Source: Anthostomella pinea (taxonomy: Eukaryota; Ascomycota; Sordariomycetes; Xylariales; Xylariaceae). Taken from it: DNA of 64,000 bases. The stretch spans positions 62,001 through 126,000 of the forward strand of contig CAUWAG010000017.1 of assembly GCA_963556695.1 (NCBI GenBank), read 5' to 3'. Positions 44,291 to 55,274 of this stretch are shown piece after piece. The notes beneath the pieces were generated by a model that was given only the letters and a program-made list of their open reading frames with translations, searched no databases and was not told the origin of the DNA. A program made the position numbers and the translations under genes. Each line of letters starts with the position of its first letter. Within the stretch, counting starts at the first letter, position 1.

Positions 44291-46104
44291 ACTGCAAATA
44301 CGAACCAAACCATCGAGTTGGACATGTATCACGGAGGTCTAGGTAGCAAGGAGTTCAAAGGCATTCTATTACGATATAGCATGTGGCCGCCGAAGAAAAA
44401 CAGAAAGGCTTTCCCATTTTTTAGCCCCCCATACACCTGTCCATTTGTAGCCACTTTGATTCCAACGCATGCCTGCCCCGCCCCTTTGCCCATTCAAGTT
44501 CAGCCAGCCATTCAAATAATATATCATTATTGCTATCACTGTCGCTCGGCGACATACCAAGTAGGGGCGAGTCTTCCCCTTCTGCCATCCAGTCCCGTGT
44601 CGGTCGGCTGGGGACCCGGGGCCAGGGACGCGACGGCGGTAAGTGTTCACCATCACGCTTCATTCTGTCCACGTGACTCAAAGAGGGAGAATAATTGATC
44701 CAGGTATTGTTATACAGTCAACTATAGTCTTTCTTTTTTTCCCACTGAGCGTTGGCCTCGTCGATTGTGATATTACATCTCTTAACTGTCAAACACAGGT
44801 CCCGTATGTGTTTCTGAAATGAATAGACAAATGATGCAGATTGTTCGTTGAGTTCTCGAAAATATGCAGCCTCTGGTCAAAGCCGTCTGTTTCCACGAGA
44901 CAGTTCAGCGATCATATCCTCACGGCTCGCGATCGGTACCTTTTTAGCTTGTATATTCTCGACACTTATATCGAGGACTGTCGTAGTGCCGCCAAGTCTT
45001 TTAATTTCAATGTCTGTTGGCATGAGAGAGGCCTGTGGTCTGTGGATGACTTTCGGTCGTTGTCACGGCGAGCGTACTGAGGAGCTGGGACATGGCCGGC
45101 AGCTAGCAGCTATTACTCTATTGACAAGAATATCAAGACTAGAGAGGAAAGGAAGAGAGAGAGAGATAGGTACAGTGGGAGGTTGCCCTTTTAAGGGGAT
45201 CCTCTGGTCAGATCCTTCCCCTATTAGAAAGTATCCGCTTGTCATGTGGAAAGGTCTGTGCAGGCCGTCACAATTATCTATTAGTTTTCATAATCTTGAA
45301 ATTTTAAATTAAATATAAAAACATCAAGGTATTTATAAGATGTGTTTCATAAATTGCGTTACATTATATTGGGTATCGGTTAAATCTGTTCGTTTTTTAA
45401 AGTTTAATATCTCTTTTAAAATATTAAAAAAAATATTGTTACGTTCTATATATATAATAGAGACGTAAAAGCTTTATATTAACTATATACATATAACGAT
45501 GTTTTATCAAAAATGAATGAAAAAAGATCGGATAAAGCAGCTAAGTTTAATAAAGAAATAAATATACGTACTTGTCACGATTCCGTAAATATATTGCAAG
45601 GATACAGGGACCCTTATTAACTATCAACGTATAACAAACTCTGATTGAAGGAAAAGAAAGATCTGGAGATGCACCCAAATTGGTATGCAGCTAGATATGG
45701 GCAGTTGTTTTCTACCAGACCCACCAGGGTATGGATCAACCTGTCGTCCAATCAGTCACGTGCTCAGTTACGTGACCCTGGGACCATGGGTACCACCGCT
45801 AGACCTGATGGATGATAGAACCATCACAGTACCCACTTAATAATTCAAGTTTTTAATAATTTCAAAGCAATTTATTATCCGGGTAGTTACCTTTTAATTA
45901 CGTAATATCAGAATGTTAAAGCTACAATTGTTAATAGTGTATATAGCTACTATTATAAATAATTACTTATTATAAAGTATTAAGTATTAAATGAAGATTG
46001 AAAAAAGTAGTGTAAAAGCGCGTATCAAGCTTTTAATCGCTTAAAAATATAATAAAAATTAAAACAGCGCGAAACAATATTATCATTAATTAATCAATTC
46101 ATAA
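44291..46104. other. AT-rich shoulder of the 7.4-kb block
   Basis: Mostly non-coding. From 45290 to 46100 strongly AT-rich, interrupted by a GC-normal island at about 45650-45840 that contains TCACGTGC and TACGTGAC words. No gene recognised. Confidence 0.5.
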
Positions 46105-46200
46105 AAGATAATTTGACTGTCTAGCAGAAAGTTAAATTCTAGTTGGAGGTAGTAGCGAAGATTTAAAATCGGTCACTAACACTTCGATTGCAAACGGCAG
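46105..46200 (-). repeat. right terminal inverted repeat of the 7.4-kb block
   Basis: Reverse-complement counterpart of 38788-38880, ending GCAAACGGCAG next to TA. Relative to the left copy it has gained A/T at several CpA/TpG sites, consistent with RIP. Confidence 0.7.
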
Positions 46201-46202
46201 TA

Positions 46203-46773
46203 AGGTAAGCTGGAGGTGTCAGATACTGTTGGATAACAGGGGTCATGAAGATGAGCCGAGTCCGACCGGAAAAACCACGGTACGGCAGAGATGACCAGCA
46301 CCAAACTGGGAACCGATCAGGGGCACCTGAACAGACAGAACAGATACAACACACTACATGCAATACACGAAGAATCACCCTCCAATCACTGAACTCGCTT
46401 GAATCTAACAGATACCAGCGCACCAATTGGGCCATGCACTGACTATGTCACGTGGATGACAGCGCACTAGACTGCGACCAACCACCAGGGCAGAACTAGT
46501 ACTGAAAACTCGTACACAGATAGACAGTGCTCATCTTAACATCATAATACACTCATCAATTGACCCTCGTATTCAACAGGAGGAGTGGTGTTAAGATATG
46601 GCGTCACTCGTGGTGGCATGTGCCTCGACCTCATCTGCTTTCACCGCCTGGATTCTTCTCGGATCAGAATACAAGCTTTGAATGATACAGCAAACCCAAT
46701 TCTCATTTGCCTTGAAAACACATGTACAATCAATGGAAGTAGAGCAACAGATCGCGCAGAGATCACGACCACG
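46203..46773. other. upstream region of the LYRM5-like gene
   Basis: No gene of its own. A frame running into the LYRM5-like start from 46585 (plus) is judged to be leader sequence. Confidence 0.5.
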
Positions 46774-47270
46774 ATGCCGCCGCCCCCAAACCCAGAGCTG
46801 AGACGGCAGGTCATCGCCATCTACAAAGGTCCGTCGGTTCACGCGCACTCACTCACTCTTATTACACTGCTACCTGATAGCTCCCACCACCTCATCATAC
46901 CTCTCACCATAACATGAATACCATACATACGTATCTGTCAATCATCTCATAACCCTCACATCCCTCACAACACAACCCCAGTCCAGTCCTAAAACCCCCA
47001 GATATCAACACCACACTAACACCAAAACCAAACCCCAGAGATCCTCAACCTAGGAAAAGACTACCCGCAAGGCGGCCTAAGCTACGTGCGGCCACGTCTG
47101 CACCGCGCCTTCATGGCGAACGCGCACCTGCGGGACGACGAGGACATACGCAAGGGGATCGCGCGGGCCGAGTTCGTGAAGAAAGGTGCGTAGGTAGTTC
47201 AAGATGGCAGGCAACAGAAACGGAAAGGCTAATACAATGTCCCCTTACTACAGAGATCGAGGCATTGTGA
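46774..47270 (+). CDS. LYR-motif protein, LYRM5/ETFRF1-like
   Basis: Three exons (46774-46828, 47039-47185, 47254-47270) with GT-AG introns join in phase to a 72-residue protein. It reads PNPELRRQVIAIYK, then EILNLGKDYPQGGLSYVRPR, LHRAFMANAHLRDDEDI and IARAEFVKKEIEAL. The L-[YR]-type helix (LRRQVIAIYKEIL), the YVRPRLHRAF arginine-rich second helix and the overall size fit the small mitochondrial LYR family, closest to LYRM5/ETFRF1, which regulates electron-transfer flavoprotein (family knowledge). The last exon is only 17 nt. The gene is intact although it sits 570 bp from the 7.4-kb insertion. Confidence 0.8.
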
Positions 47271-47991
47271 GTTGAGTTTGTTTCAGTGCTGATACTCCTA
47301 CTCTGTTCGATTGTGCGCTGTACCACACTCGTCGAGATTACTTCATATCAGGAAGGGGTTCAGGTCACGTCGCACTCACTCTACACGTCGTGAGAGTCAG
47401 TCAGTCAGTTATGAGGGGTGCTTCCGACTCCCCGTTTGTGACCATATACCCATATATCCCAACCCCAATCCCGACCAAGCGGTCGATTCGTCCCTCATCA
47501 ATCCATGCCCCATATATAACGTGAATCGAGACAGGTCCTAGACCACATCTGCGAACAAACATGTTGAACATATGTCCAATGTCCCATATCCAAAGTATGC
47601 AACGCAAACATGCAGCGGGAACCCAGCCCCTATATGCAAATGCAAACATATTCCCATTCCGCCCATTTCCTTTCTATAACAATGCGCTGGTCCGGTGCGG
47701 TGCGGTGCGATTCGATGCCTTCTTTCCAAGACGTGATGCCGTTGTTGGGAGTCCTGCTAATGTCGAGAGTATATAGATACTACCTGAAGAGGTATCGGAC
47801 GCTGAGGAAGAGGTATGACGGGGCGTGACGGGGCACGAGGCGGAGGTGGAAACCAAGGCAAACAAGTATTGGCTCGGATATTCGAAACAGTGGCCGTCAG
47901 GTCGAACAAGCGGTGACTGTGCTGTCAGCCCGAGACGGTCTCATGGCTTCGCCAAGAATAGGTTAATCTCCAAATAAATAGTAGATCCACG
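47271..47991. other. intergenic between convergent genes
   Basis: 3' flanks of the LYRM5-like and methyltransferase genes. Only short unsupported frames. Confidence 0.5.
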
Positions 47992-50537
47992 TCAAGGCTT
48001 GTTGCTCATTCTCTTTCGCGCAGTCCATGCGCCGACCTCAAGGCACTCGCCCCAGCTAGTACCATTCTCGCGCAGAAGATCGTTGACCATCTTGGCAGTC
48101 CAGCCATCCCATTCGTCCTGGCTCTTTCCACTGACCTCTCTCAGCATGGGTTCGAGACTGCAAATCTGTCCAACCGTCGTCTCGAGCGCAGTCCGCCGGA
48201 GAGCTGCCTGGCCAGCGGTCAACGTCTTGCCTGCAGGTTTCCCTCCTTTGACGTCCGTTGCCTTACTTTTCCCCTTCATCGAATCGATGTAGCTCTTCCC
48301 GTCTTTGGTCACCACACCGCCGACACCTTCCCGCTCCCATCGGACCTCACTCAGTGGCACCGCCAACCTTTCTGAGCGCACATCAAGCAAGGTCTCGGAC
48401 TCTTGCAGTAGATGCGGCCCAGTAAGCGTACAAGGTACTGCAGACAGCCCACGTGCATCGAGGGCTTTGGTTATCCAACCATTGTACTCCACCAGAAACG
48501 GGTTCAGCGGTGCGCTGAGCGGTGTGTTTGTCGTCATCACATAAGCACCCAACTTTAGCGCATCGGCTTCCTCGTCCTCCTCGTCACTGGAAGAATCACT
48601 ATCATCACTTTTGACAGCAGGAGCTGAAGTCTTCAGGACATGCGGTCGTAGCATGCGGATGCTAAAGTCTGTCTCCCATACTTCTATCACACCACCCGGT
48701 TTCAACATGCGCAAATAGTCTTCGAGGACGGGCTGCGCGTCGCGAAACGAGCAGCAGAGGGACAAGTCCTTCACCATGATCAAGTCGAATTCGCCATCGG
48801 GAAACGGGCAGGGACACCGCCGCAAGTCATGCTGGACAAATCGCCACTTCATATCCTTGTCCGGTTTGCTATTCGTGTCAAGTCCAGAGCCCGCCAGGGA
48901 AACGATGTCAACACCAGTAAAGGAGATGGACGAATGACCATGCTGGGCAAAGTACCGATGGCACATCATGCTCCAAAAAGCCGAACCACATCCCACCTCA
49001 AGGACACGTGTTGGTGGTTTGTTAGCGAAGGCGGTCGATATGATCGGACCGCCAAATAACTGGAAGGTCATTAAGGTGCGGAGGGACTGCCGGTGAAGTT
49101 CTGCCAGATCAACCGGCAGGGGATATGGCAATGTCGGATCGTGTATGTATGTGCGATTATTGCGGACGATGAAGGGCTTGGGCCCGACAGATTGTGGCTT
49201 GGAAGCAGTCGATGCCGATGCCGTTGACGCTGGCCCGCTCCCCTCGGCCGAGGAGTTGGGCAAGTTATCGTACGAAGCCATCACGCCGGCTTGGTTCGAG
49301 CGAGGTGTGCCCGAGGCGGAGGAGACGCTATCGCTCGTGCGGCTGAAGGAAGGGTACTTTGGAGGAGGTATAGATCCGGCCATGTCGTCATGTTGGTCCC
49401 TGCTCGTTGTTGGCCTCAGGGGTCTGGGCCACGAGGGGTCGGTACCCGCAGCACCAGGTTTTGACAGAGTCGGGGTTGACGGGTCAGATGACGCCTGGCG
49501 CAGAGCGTGACTCGATGTCCGACGGTAAGGATCGCGTTTGTGTAGTCTGTTTTGTTGACTGTGGCTATGCCCGGAGCTGTTGTAGTGGAAGAAAGGGAGA
49601 TGCGCAGGCCGGACGCCAAGGGGTTTCGGGGTAGCAGGCGACGGCTCGGGTGCGGATGCGGACGCGGAAGCTGAAGCGGACGTAGCAGAATCAGGCACAG
49701 ACGCGATCGGGGTCGCCGCAACGTGGACGAGTGCGACAGGAGCGGTCGAGTCGATGGTCTTCGCGCTTGCTTGCACTTGTGGCGATGCGACTACGCTCCC
49801 ATAGGTGAAAGGGGCAGTGGTGCCAGTGCGGTACGCCGTGACATCAGCGACGTGGTTCTCGGTGGTAGTCTCCTCTGTCTTCTGCAGCGCCTGGTCAGCT
49901 GCATTGTACGTATAAGGTATCCATCACAGGACCAGACACTGGGTTTTGTATGTAGGTACGCAGGTAGGTAGGTATGTGTATGTGGGCGGGTAGAGGGCAC
50001 GGGGTATTCCGGTATTCCGCAATCCCGCATTCGCGTTGCATGGTTCGGACTTACACTGGACGAGTTGTGCGGTTTGAAGGGGAGCCGCAGGGGTTTCTGA
50101 GGGTGGGATTCGTGCGACGTTCGGGAGTTGGCACCGCTGGATGGCGTCCTCTGGTGATGCGATGACTTCAGAGCCAGTTCGGACGAACCCTGCGTGTGGA
50201 CGGAGGTTGCGCGTCGTCGGCCGGGTCTCCTGAATCGCTTTGCGCTGTGCCAGTCGACGTGGCTGTGACTGGGTTTGTCGGCGTCGGTGCCAGTGCCAGT
50301 GACAGCATTGGTGATCTCGCCGTTGTTGCCAGTGCTGTCGTGGTGGCTGTGGGAGTAGCTGCCGGCGGCGGCACTCGCAGTCTCATCCGTAGCAGTGGGA
50401 GGTCGGGGAGTGGGAGTGGGAGTGGGAGTGGGAAGAGTAGGATCTGGAGTGGTGGTGAGGGTGGCCGATGCCGATGCCCTCGGTGGTGGTCTGCGGAATT
50501 CAGGGGCATACATTGCCACGCTGTAGGCGAACTCCAT
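47992..50537 (-). CDS. fungal SAM-dependent methyltransferase with long disordered N terminus
   Basis: Exon 1 is 50055-50537 (MEFAYSVAMYAPEFRR...), exon 2 47992-49890; the intron has a GTAAGT donor. Two acceptors (CCAG|GCG or GCAG|CTG with a slightly shifted donor) both keep the frame, so the junction is uncertain by a few residues. About 793 residues. The first 400 are Ser/Pro/Thr-rich, including a PTPTPTPT repeat encoded by GTGGGA units. The methyltransferase core follows: TRVLEVGCGSAFWSMMCHRY (motif I), FTGVDIVSL, RRCPCPFPDGEFDLIMVKDL and LRMLKPGGVIEVWETDFS. An acidic insert (SDDSDSSSDEEDEE) precedes the C-terminal part ending in GAWTARKRM. The substrate is unknown. Appears intact. Confidence 0.82.
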
Positions 50538-53500
50538 TTTGGCAGTGCGGGTGGCCCGCCCAGTTGGCAGCCCGAGGTTGGCAGCCCGAGGTTGGCAGGT
50601 TGGCAGTTAGCCAGGCCGCTGGCGCTTGGTGTCGGGGTGCCTGGGTGTCTGCTGCCGCCTCCTGAGTCCTGGTGAGAACCCCTCTTCCCGCCGGTTGCTG
50701 CCGGCCCGCGTACTCTGCTGCGCAACTGCTGCGCAACTGCTGCACACCTGCAACTGTAGCAGCAGCTGTCGTCGCTAAAGCACTGCAACTGTAGCGTCGG
50801 CGCCGTTGGAAGCTCCAGCTGCAACCCGACTTGATTGCACCCTCGAATGGTCCCTCGGCTGGACATTCACTGTCAGTTTGCAGTTTCAACCACTCCCTTC
50901 GCCTGTTTCTGTTCCTGATCCTGATCTCTCGTCAGACTCCCTTTCTCAACGCGTCACGCCACGCCCTTCCACAAACCAGATTTGGAATAGAGCCCGACTG
51001 CAACCAAAATCCCTGACAGCTCGGTCTGGTTCAACGACCAGTTATCCTAATGAGAAAGCTGGCCGGGGATGAACACGGCGATTCCGCGGTTTCGGTGTGC
51101 TCGCTTCGTTTCGAATTCTTCGGTGTCGTCTCGTCTCGGGCTAGTTCCGAGTTCGGTATTCTGTCTTGTCTTGTCTTGTCTGTCTGCCCTTCCTCCCTCG
51201 GTGTCCAAACAAGGGGGTTGGCTCGCTCGTTTCAATCAACAGTGGCGGTATGTGATATCTTCTGATCCGGCACCGTTGTCATGCAGCCTGGGTGCAGCAG
51301 CTGCCGGTGTACTTATTCAATGGCACGCGATGCTGTGACACCGGATCCTGTCCCGGTTGCAGGTGATGCAGCGAGTGTTGCTGGCTTTCCCCTCCCCACC
51401 TACCTCGGCCGGCCCGAAGGCACTTAGACTTATATCGCTCCCTTCAACTCGTCCACTGCCAGACTGCACGTCTTTCCTGGCTTTGCCGACCTATAGCAGT
51501 CGATGGCTACCTTTTACTAAAAGGATGATTGGAAGAATGCTGGCATTTGTTCCCCAAGGCCCAATCCCATTGGTACAGGCGGCTCACTTTGGGCCGGTGT
51601 CTTTCTCGGTGAGTTCTTCGAGTCCCGCGTCGAATCAGGATTCGGGCGGCTTCTGATCTCGGACGGAATATCGGGACCTTTGGTGCGCTGTCTTGTCATT
51701 CAAGCATATCCGTGCTGATGGTGTAGGACGCGGTTCCACGATTCGTCGGTCGCTTCGTTTCTCGTTTGGTGCGTGATGCCTTGCTCTGCGGTGGGTGCCG
51801 TGTACCGATGTTGCTGTAGGCATGCATCGACTGACATATGGCGAAGACGTTCCGCTGTTCACCTGACAAGTATGGTCCTCTCAGGCGCTCGGTGGGCACA
51901 ATAGGAAGTTGGCCTTGTTTGAGAATATCCAGCGCCGAGGTCCGGGTGAAGTGGTCTTGACCGCTACATGCCCGGTAGGTGTCTGATATGCTCTTGAAAC
52001 TCCGTCTCGCTTGAGCGGAAGAGCTCGACAGAGGCGCAGCACTTCTGAAGTATCGCTTGCTTTTTTTGGCGTAGGCTCTGGTCGCAATGGCCATGCGCGT
52101 TGCGATCATGGGCCTCGGTGATGTCGTTTAACGTTAACGAGAACAATCCGATGGGATCACAGGCATGCCAGGATATATATATCTGCTGCAGCAAAACACC
52201 TCACCTCAGGTTGGGCGCAACTAGTCTCGAAGTCCACTCCTGCTCCATCATACTCCAAGAATAGGTGTCGATCTGGCCCTATCTCGACATGCGCTTTTCC
52301 ACTTTATGCTCACGATGTTTTAGCCTTGCTCCTTCTAGACCTCTATGGATGATATGTCTGCCAAACGACGCAAAAGACCCTGTTTGTTGGCGGATCGTGG
52401 GTCGGACTCGTCAGCCAGCATGGTAGGGTCATATCTCATCACGCACATCTCCCCCGCATTTCATGCGCATACAGCCCCGTCTTGTCGGTAAGTGACAAAT
52501 CTGGTCTGGTTCTTCAGCAGTAGCGAGCGGGATGCAGTCGTGTCAGCTTTCGGGCATTCGAGTTGCTGTTCCATTTCATCTGATCCTGTTCTCTCCTCGC
52601 TGTACGTCTTGCAAGTCAGAACAGGAGCTGGTTCTGAGAACTGATGAACGGGCACAGAGCCCAAGCTGACGGACTGTCCCTGCCCACCGATCATAGGGAC
52701 ATGCGCATCGTGGCAATCAACTTCGTTCGTCCAATGTGCTACACCGAGAAAGGTCGCTTATGCTGCGGCTTGTGCATACTTGATAGCTCTGCTGACCATG
52801 CCTGTCTGTGGACTTGCCGATTCCCAAGGTAATCAAGTCGTAGGGATGAGAAGTACCATAGTATGGACGTACTTGGCGCGTCCTTGCACGCACCACATCC
52901 CATAACCAGAGCATCATCTCTACCGGCTCGACTATCTGACCCATTTTTGTACACGCGTCGTAAGATGTGGCAACAGGTGCTGTCAAAGGAGCTCGCTTAT
53001 TGACGTGCATGTTCGAATTGATCAGCCTGAAATGCCATCGCCTAATGGGTTCCCCAGGTTCCCCAGGTTCCAGCAACTCGGTTCGGGACCACATGGTTGA
53101 ACCTGCTGTTGGGAGGTTGTACTGCAGAATCATAGACCGAGCACATTGACCCGCAGAGACCGATGACTTCGACTTTGATGTTGGCTTTGTTGTATCTCAA
53201 GTACCTGACCTTGGAGAGCGATGGGCGAGGTGATGATGCCTATTTGAGCAGGTCGTCCTTCTATCATATCATGCACATGTAGGAATGCCCACAATTCCAA
53301 AGTTCCGGCCAGTCAATGACAGACTTGCCAATCCATGTTGGCGGCACAGGCATCGACGACCAACAAGTACAAACGAGCGGGGGATAACTTCTCGAATGAT
53401 TATGGGTGGTGCGGTAAGCCGGACCGCGATGGCCCAATACAGGCTGACAGGTAGCCACACACGTACGGAGCTGTTGAACATACTTGGGCAGTGTCGTTGA

Positions 53501-55274
53501 AGATGAGCTTTGTTGGCTGGTTTACGAAGACCCTGTCATATATAGATATATCCTCCGGCCGTTGAAATTTAAGGTTAGCAGGTAACGTTAGACAGACGCA
53601 AGTATGGCGGAAATTCGGCAGCTAGTTGATCAAGCTCTTCTCTACTCGGCAAGGTCTTGATACTTCATCAGCTCGTCAAGACAACAACAGCCTGACAGCC
53701 TGACACTACCCTCATTGGAAGAACACCGCCCCTCCACCATAGTATGTAACCAAAAGTGACAAACAACTTGCCCAGACTACTCGATCAGACGAAACCTCGA
53801 GTGTGAGTGCAGCTGTTGTGGCTTGAGGTAATATTGGCAACTTGGCCAGGTAGGTCTTCAAGACAACGAACAATCGATTCCAATGTTCGGTTCCTGTTTT
53901 GCTGGTGTGACAGCATCCAAATCCAAGACACGAGACAAACAGCGGGTCAATTGCCCAATTGAATGGGTGCCAGAGTCGTACAAACTTGTCTGCTTTTTTG
54001 CTTTTTTGCTTTGCGTGGTGTTCCGCAGACGAACTTCTCCGATTCCAGCAAAACTCAAACTGAGCACCAGCCACACCAGCCACACCAAACAGCTAGCACT
54101 GCCACACTCTTCCTCCACACTTCTCCACACATGAAGCTCTTTCACGTGACACCAACAAGGCTGCACTAATGACACGCCTCTATCGACATCGGCATTGAGC
54201 TAGCTGCCCTGTGATTCGAGCAGCACGAGTCCACTGCGAAGCCTGAGCCTGAAGCCTGAAGCCTAACAGGTGTGCTACCTGCAGTCACTGAAGCACGCGG
54301 ATTGACGACACCTCCAGTTCTGCGACTCATAACAGCATTGTCACGGTTCTGTCCAGACCATCACCTCATTGATATCGTGCAGCGCATTGCATTGCATCCA
54401 TTGACTGATTCAATTGTCATTCACTTATTGCTCCTCTCTGGGCTGTATCCAACAGTGAGTTCGCACTGGGCAGCAGCCCGTCCCCTGTGCTACTGCGCAC
54501 TTCAGCCGCCTCTTGCTTCGAGCCCTGACCAGCTAACTTTTGCACCCGGCCTATCAACAGCCACCACTCGTCAAGGCCACTTCAACCAAGTCTGCCCAGC
54601 AAAGGCAACACCTCAAGCTTGACCAGAAGAAACAGACATTCACCACAGTTCTGTCTTTGCGACCGTTATTGCCCGCCAGATGCAATCACTCCGAGCTTGG
54701 TGCCCACCTCCTTTCGTCCACACACCACCCACCACCACCACCAGCGATCAACACCTCAACCACAATCAGAACACCACCAAATCCACATGCGCCAACTGAT
54801 ACTTGCAGTCAGCTGCTCGTCCTCCACCTTCTACCGTCCACGTTCACGACTCTTGCGACCACAGCTTTGGTCCTGACAACGTGCCAAGCTGCTACAGTTG
54901 CACCTACACTGTCCATGCAGCACGACGAAGCTCCCAACCTCGATGTACGGATACCAACCGATCCTTCGTTCTTTCGTCCCCTCCCCGACTTGAGCTGTTA
55001 AGTTGTTCCCCAGCCAGCTTGTCGTGATCTCCTCGACTCGACAGCCACCCCGTGGCAGGCGCTCGGACACCTTTCTCCTCAGGCAGATGGACCTCAACCC
55101 ATACCGAAACCCTCCCGACATATCTATACAACGTACGCGACCGACAATCGCCCTAAGGTCCTGCACTTTCATCCCAAGGTTATCACGTCTCTCTATCTGT
55201 GACGATACTCGGTTATTCAGTCAGCTAGAAGGCCCTTGCTTGCCTCACGGTAGCTGGATAGCTTCACTCGCGGA
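50538..55274. other. 4.7-kb region without a recognisable gene
   Basis: Includes the leader of the methyltransferase gene on the left (with tandem TTGGCAGCCCGAGG words at 50568-50600 and repeated CTGCGCAACTG near 50715) and a long pyrimidine-rich leader of Ccr4 on the right (about 54,000-55,274). A 137-codon minus frame at 51696-52109 and others have no recognisable domain. A TAG at 55251-55253 just upstream of the Ccr4 start could be the acceptor of an upstream intron. Confidence 0.4.

Larger units (their letters stand above)
38788..46200. mobile_element. 7.4-kb TIR-bounded block with host-gene fragments
   Basis: Both ends read inward as CTGCCGTTTGCAATCGAAGT and continue as near copies for about 95 bp (AGTGACC, then TTNAAATC, CGCTACTACCTCC, TCTGCTAGACAG). 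TA lies just outside each end (38786-38787 and 46201-46202). Such ends plus TA point to a Tc1/mariner-like cut-and-paste element. Inside are AT-rich shoulders (about 38930-39590 and 45290-46100) and, between them, a LINE ORF1 piece, fragments of host-type genes and a broken DDE transposase. Whether all of this moved as one unit or was built by nested insertions cannot be decided by eye. The block separates the thioesterase gene from the LYRM5-like gene. Confidence 0.6.

Noticed and set aside
38786..46202. Starship-type giant element
   Set aside because: No tyrosine-recombinase (DUF3435) captain gene is visible at either end, and inverted termini with TA fit cut-and-paste elements better.
51696..52194. 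Minus-strand frames of 137 and 76 codons with a basic N terminus
   Set aside because: No recognised family, overlapping alternatives and no supporting splice sites; possible but unsupported.
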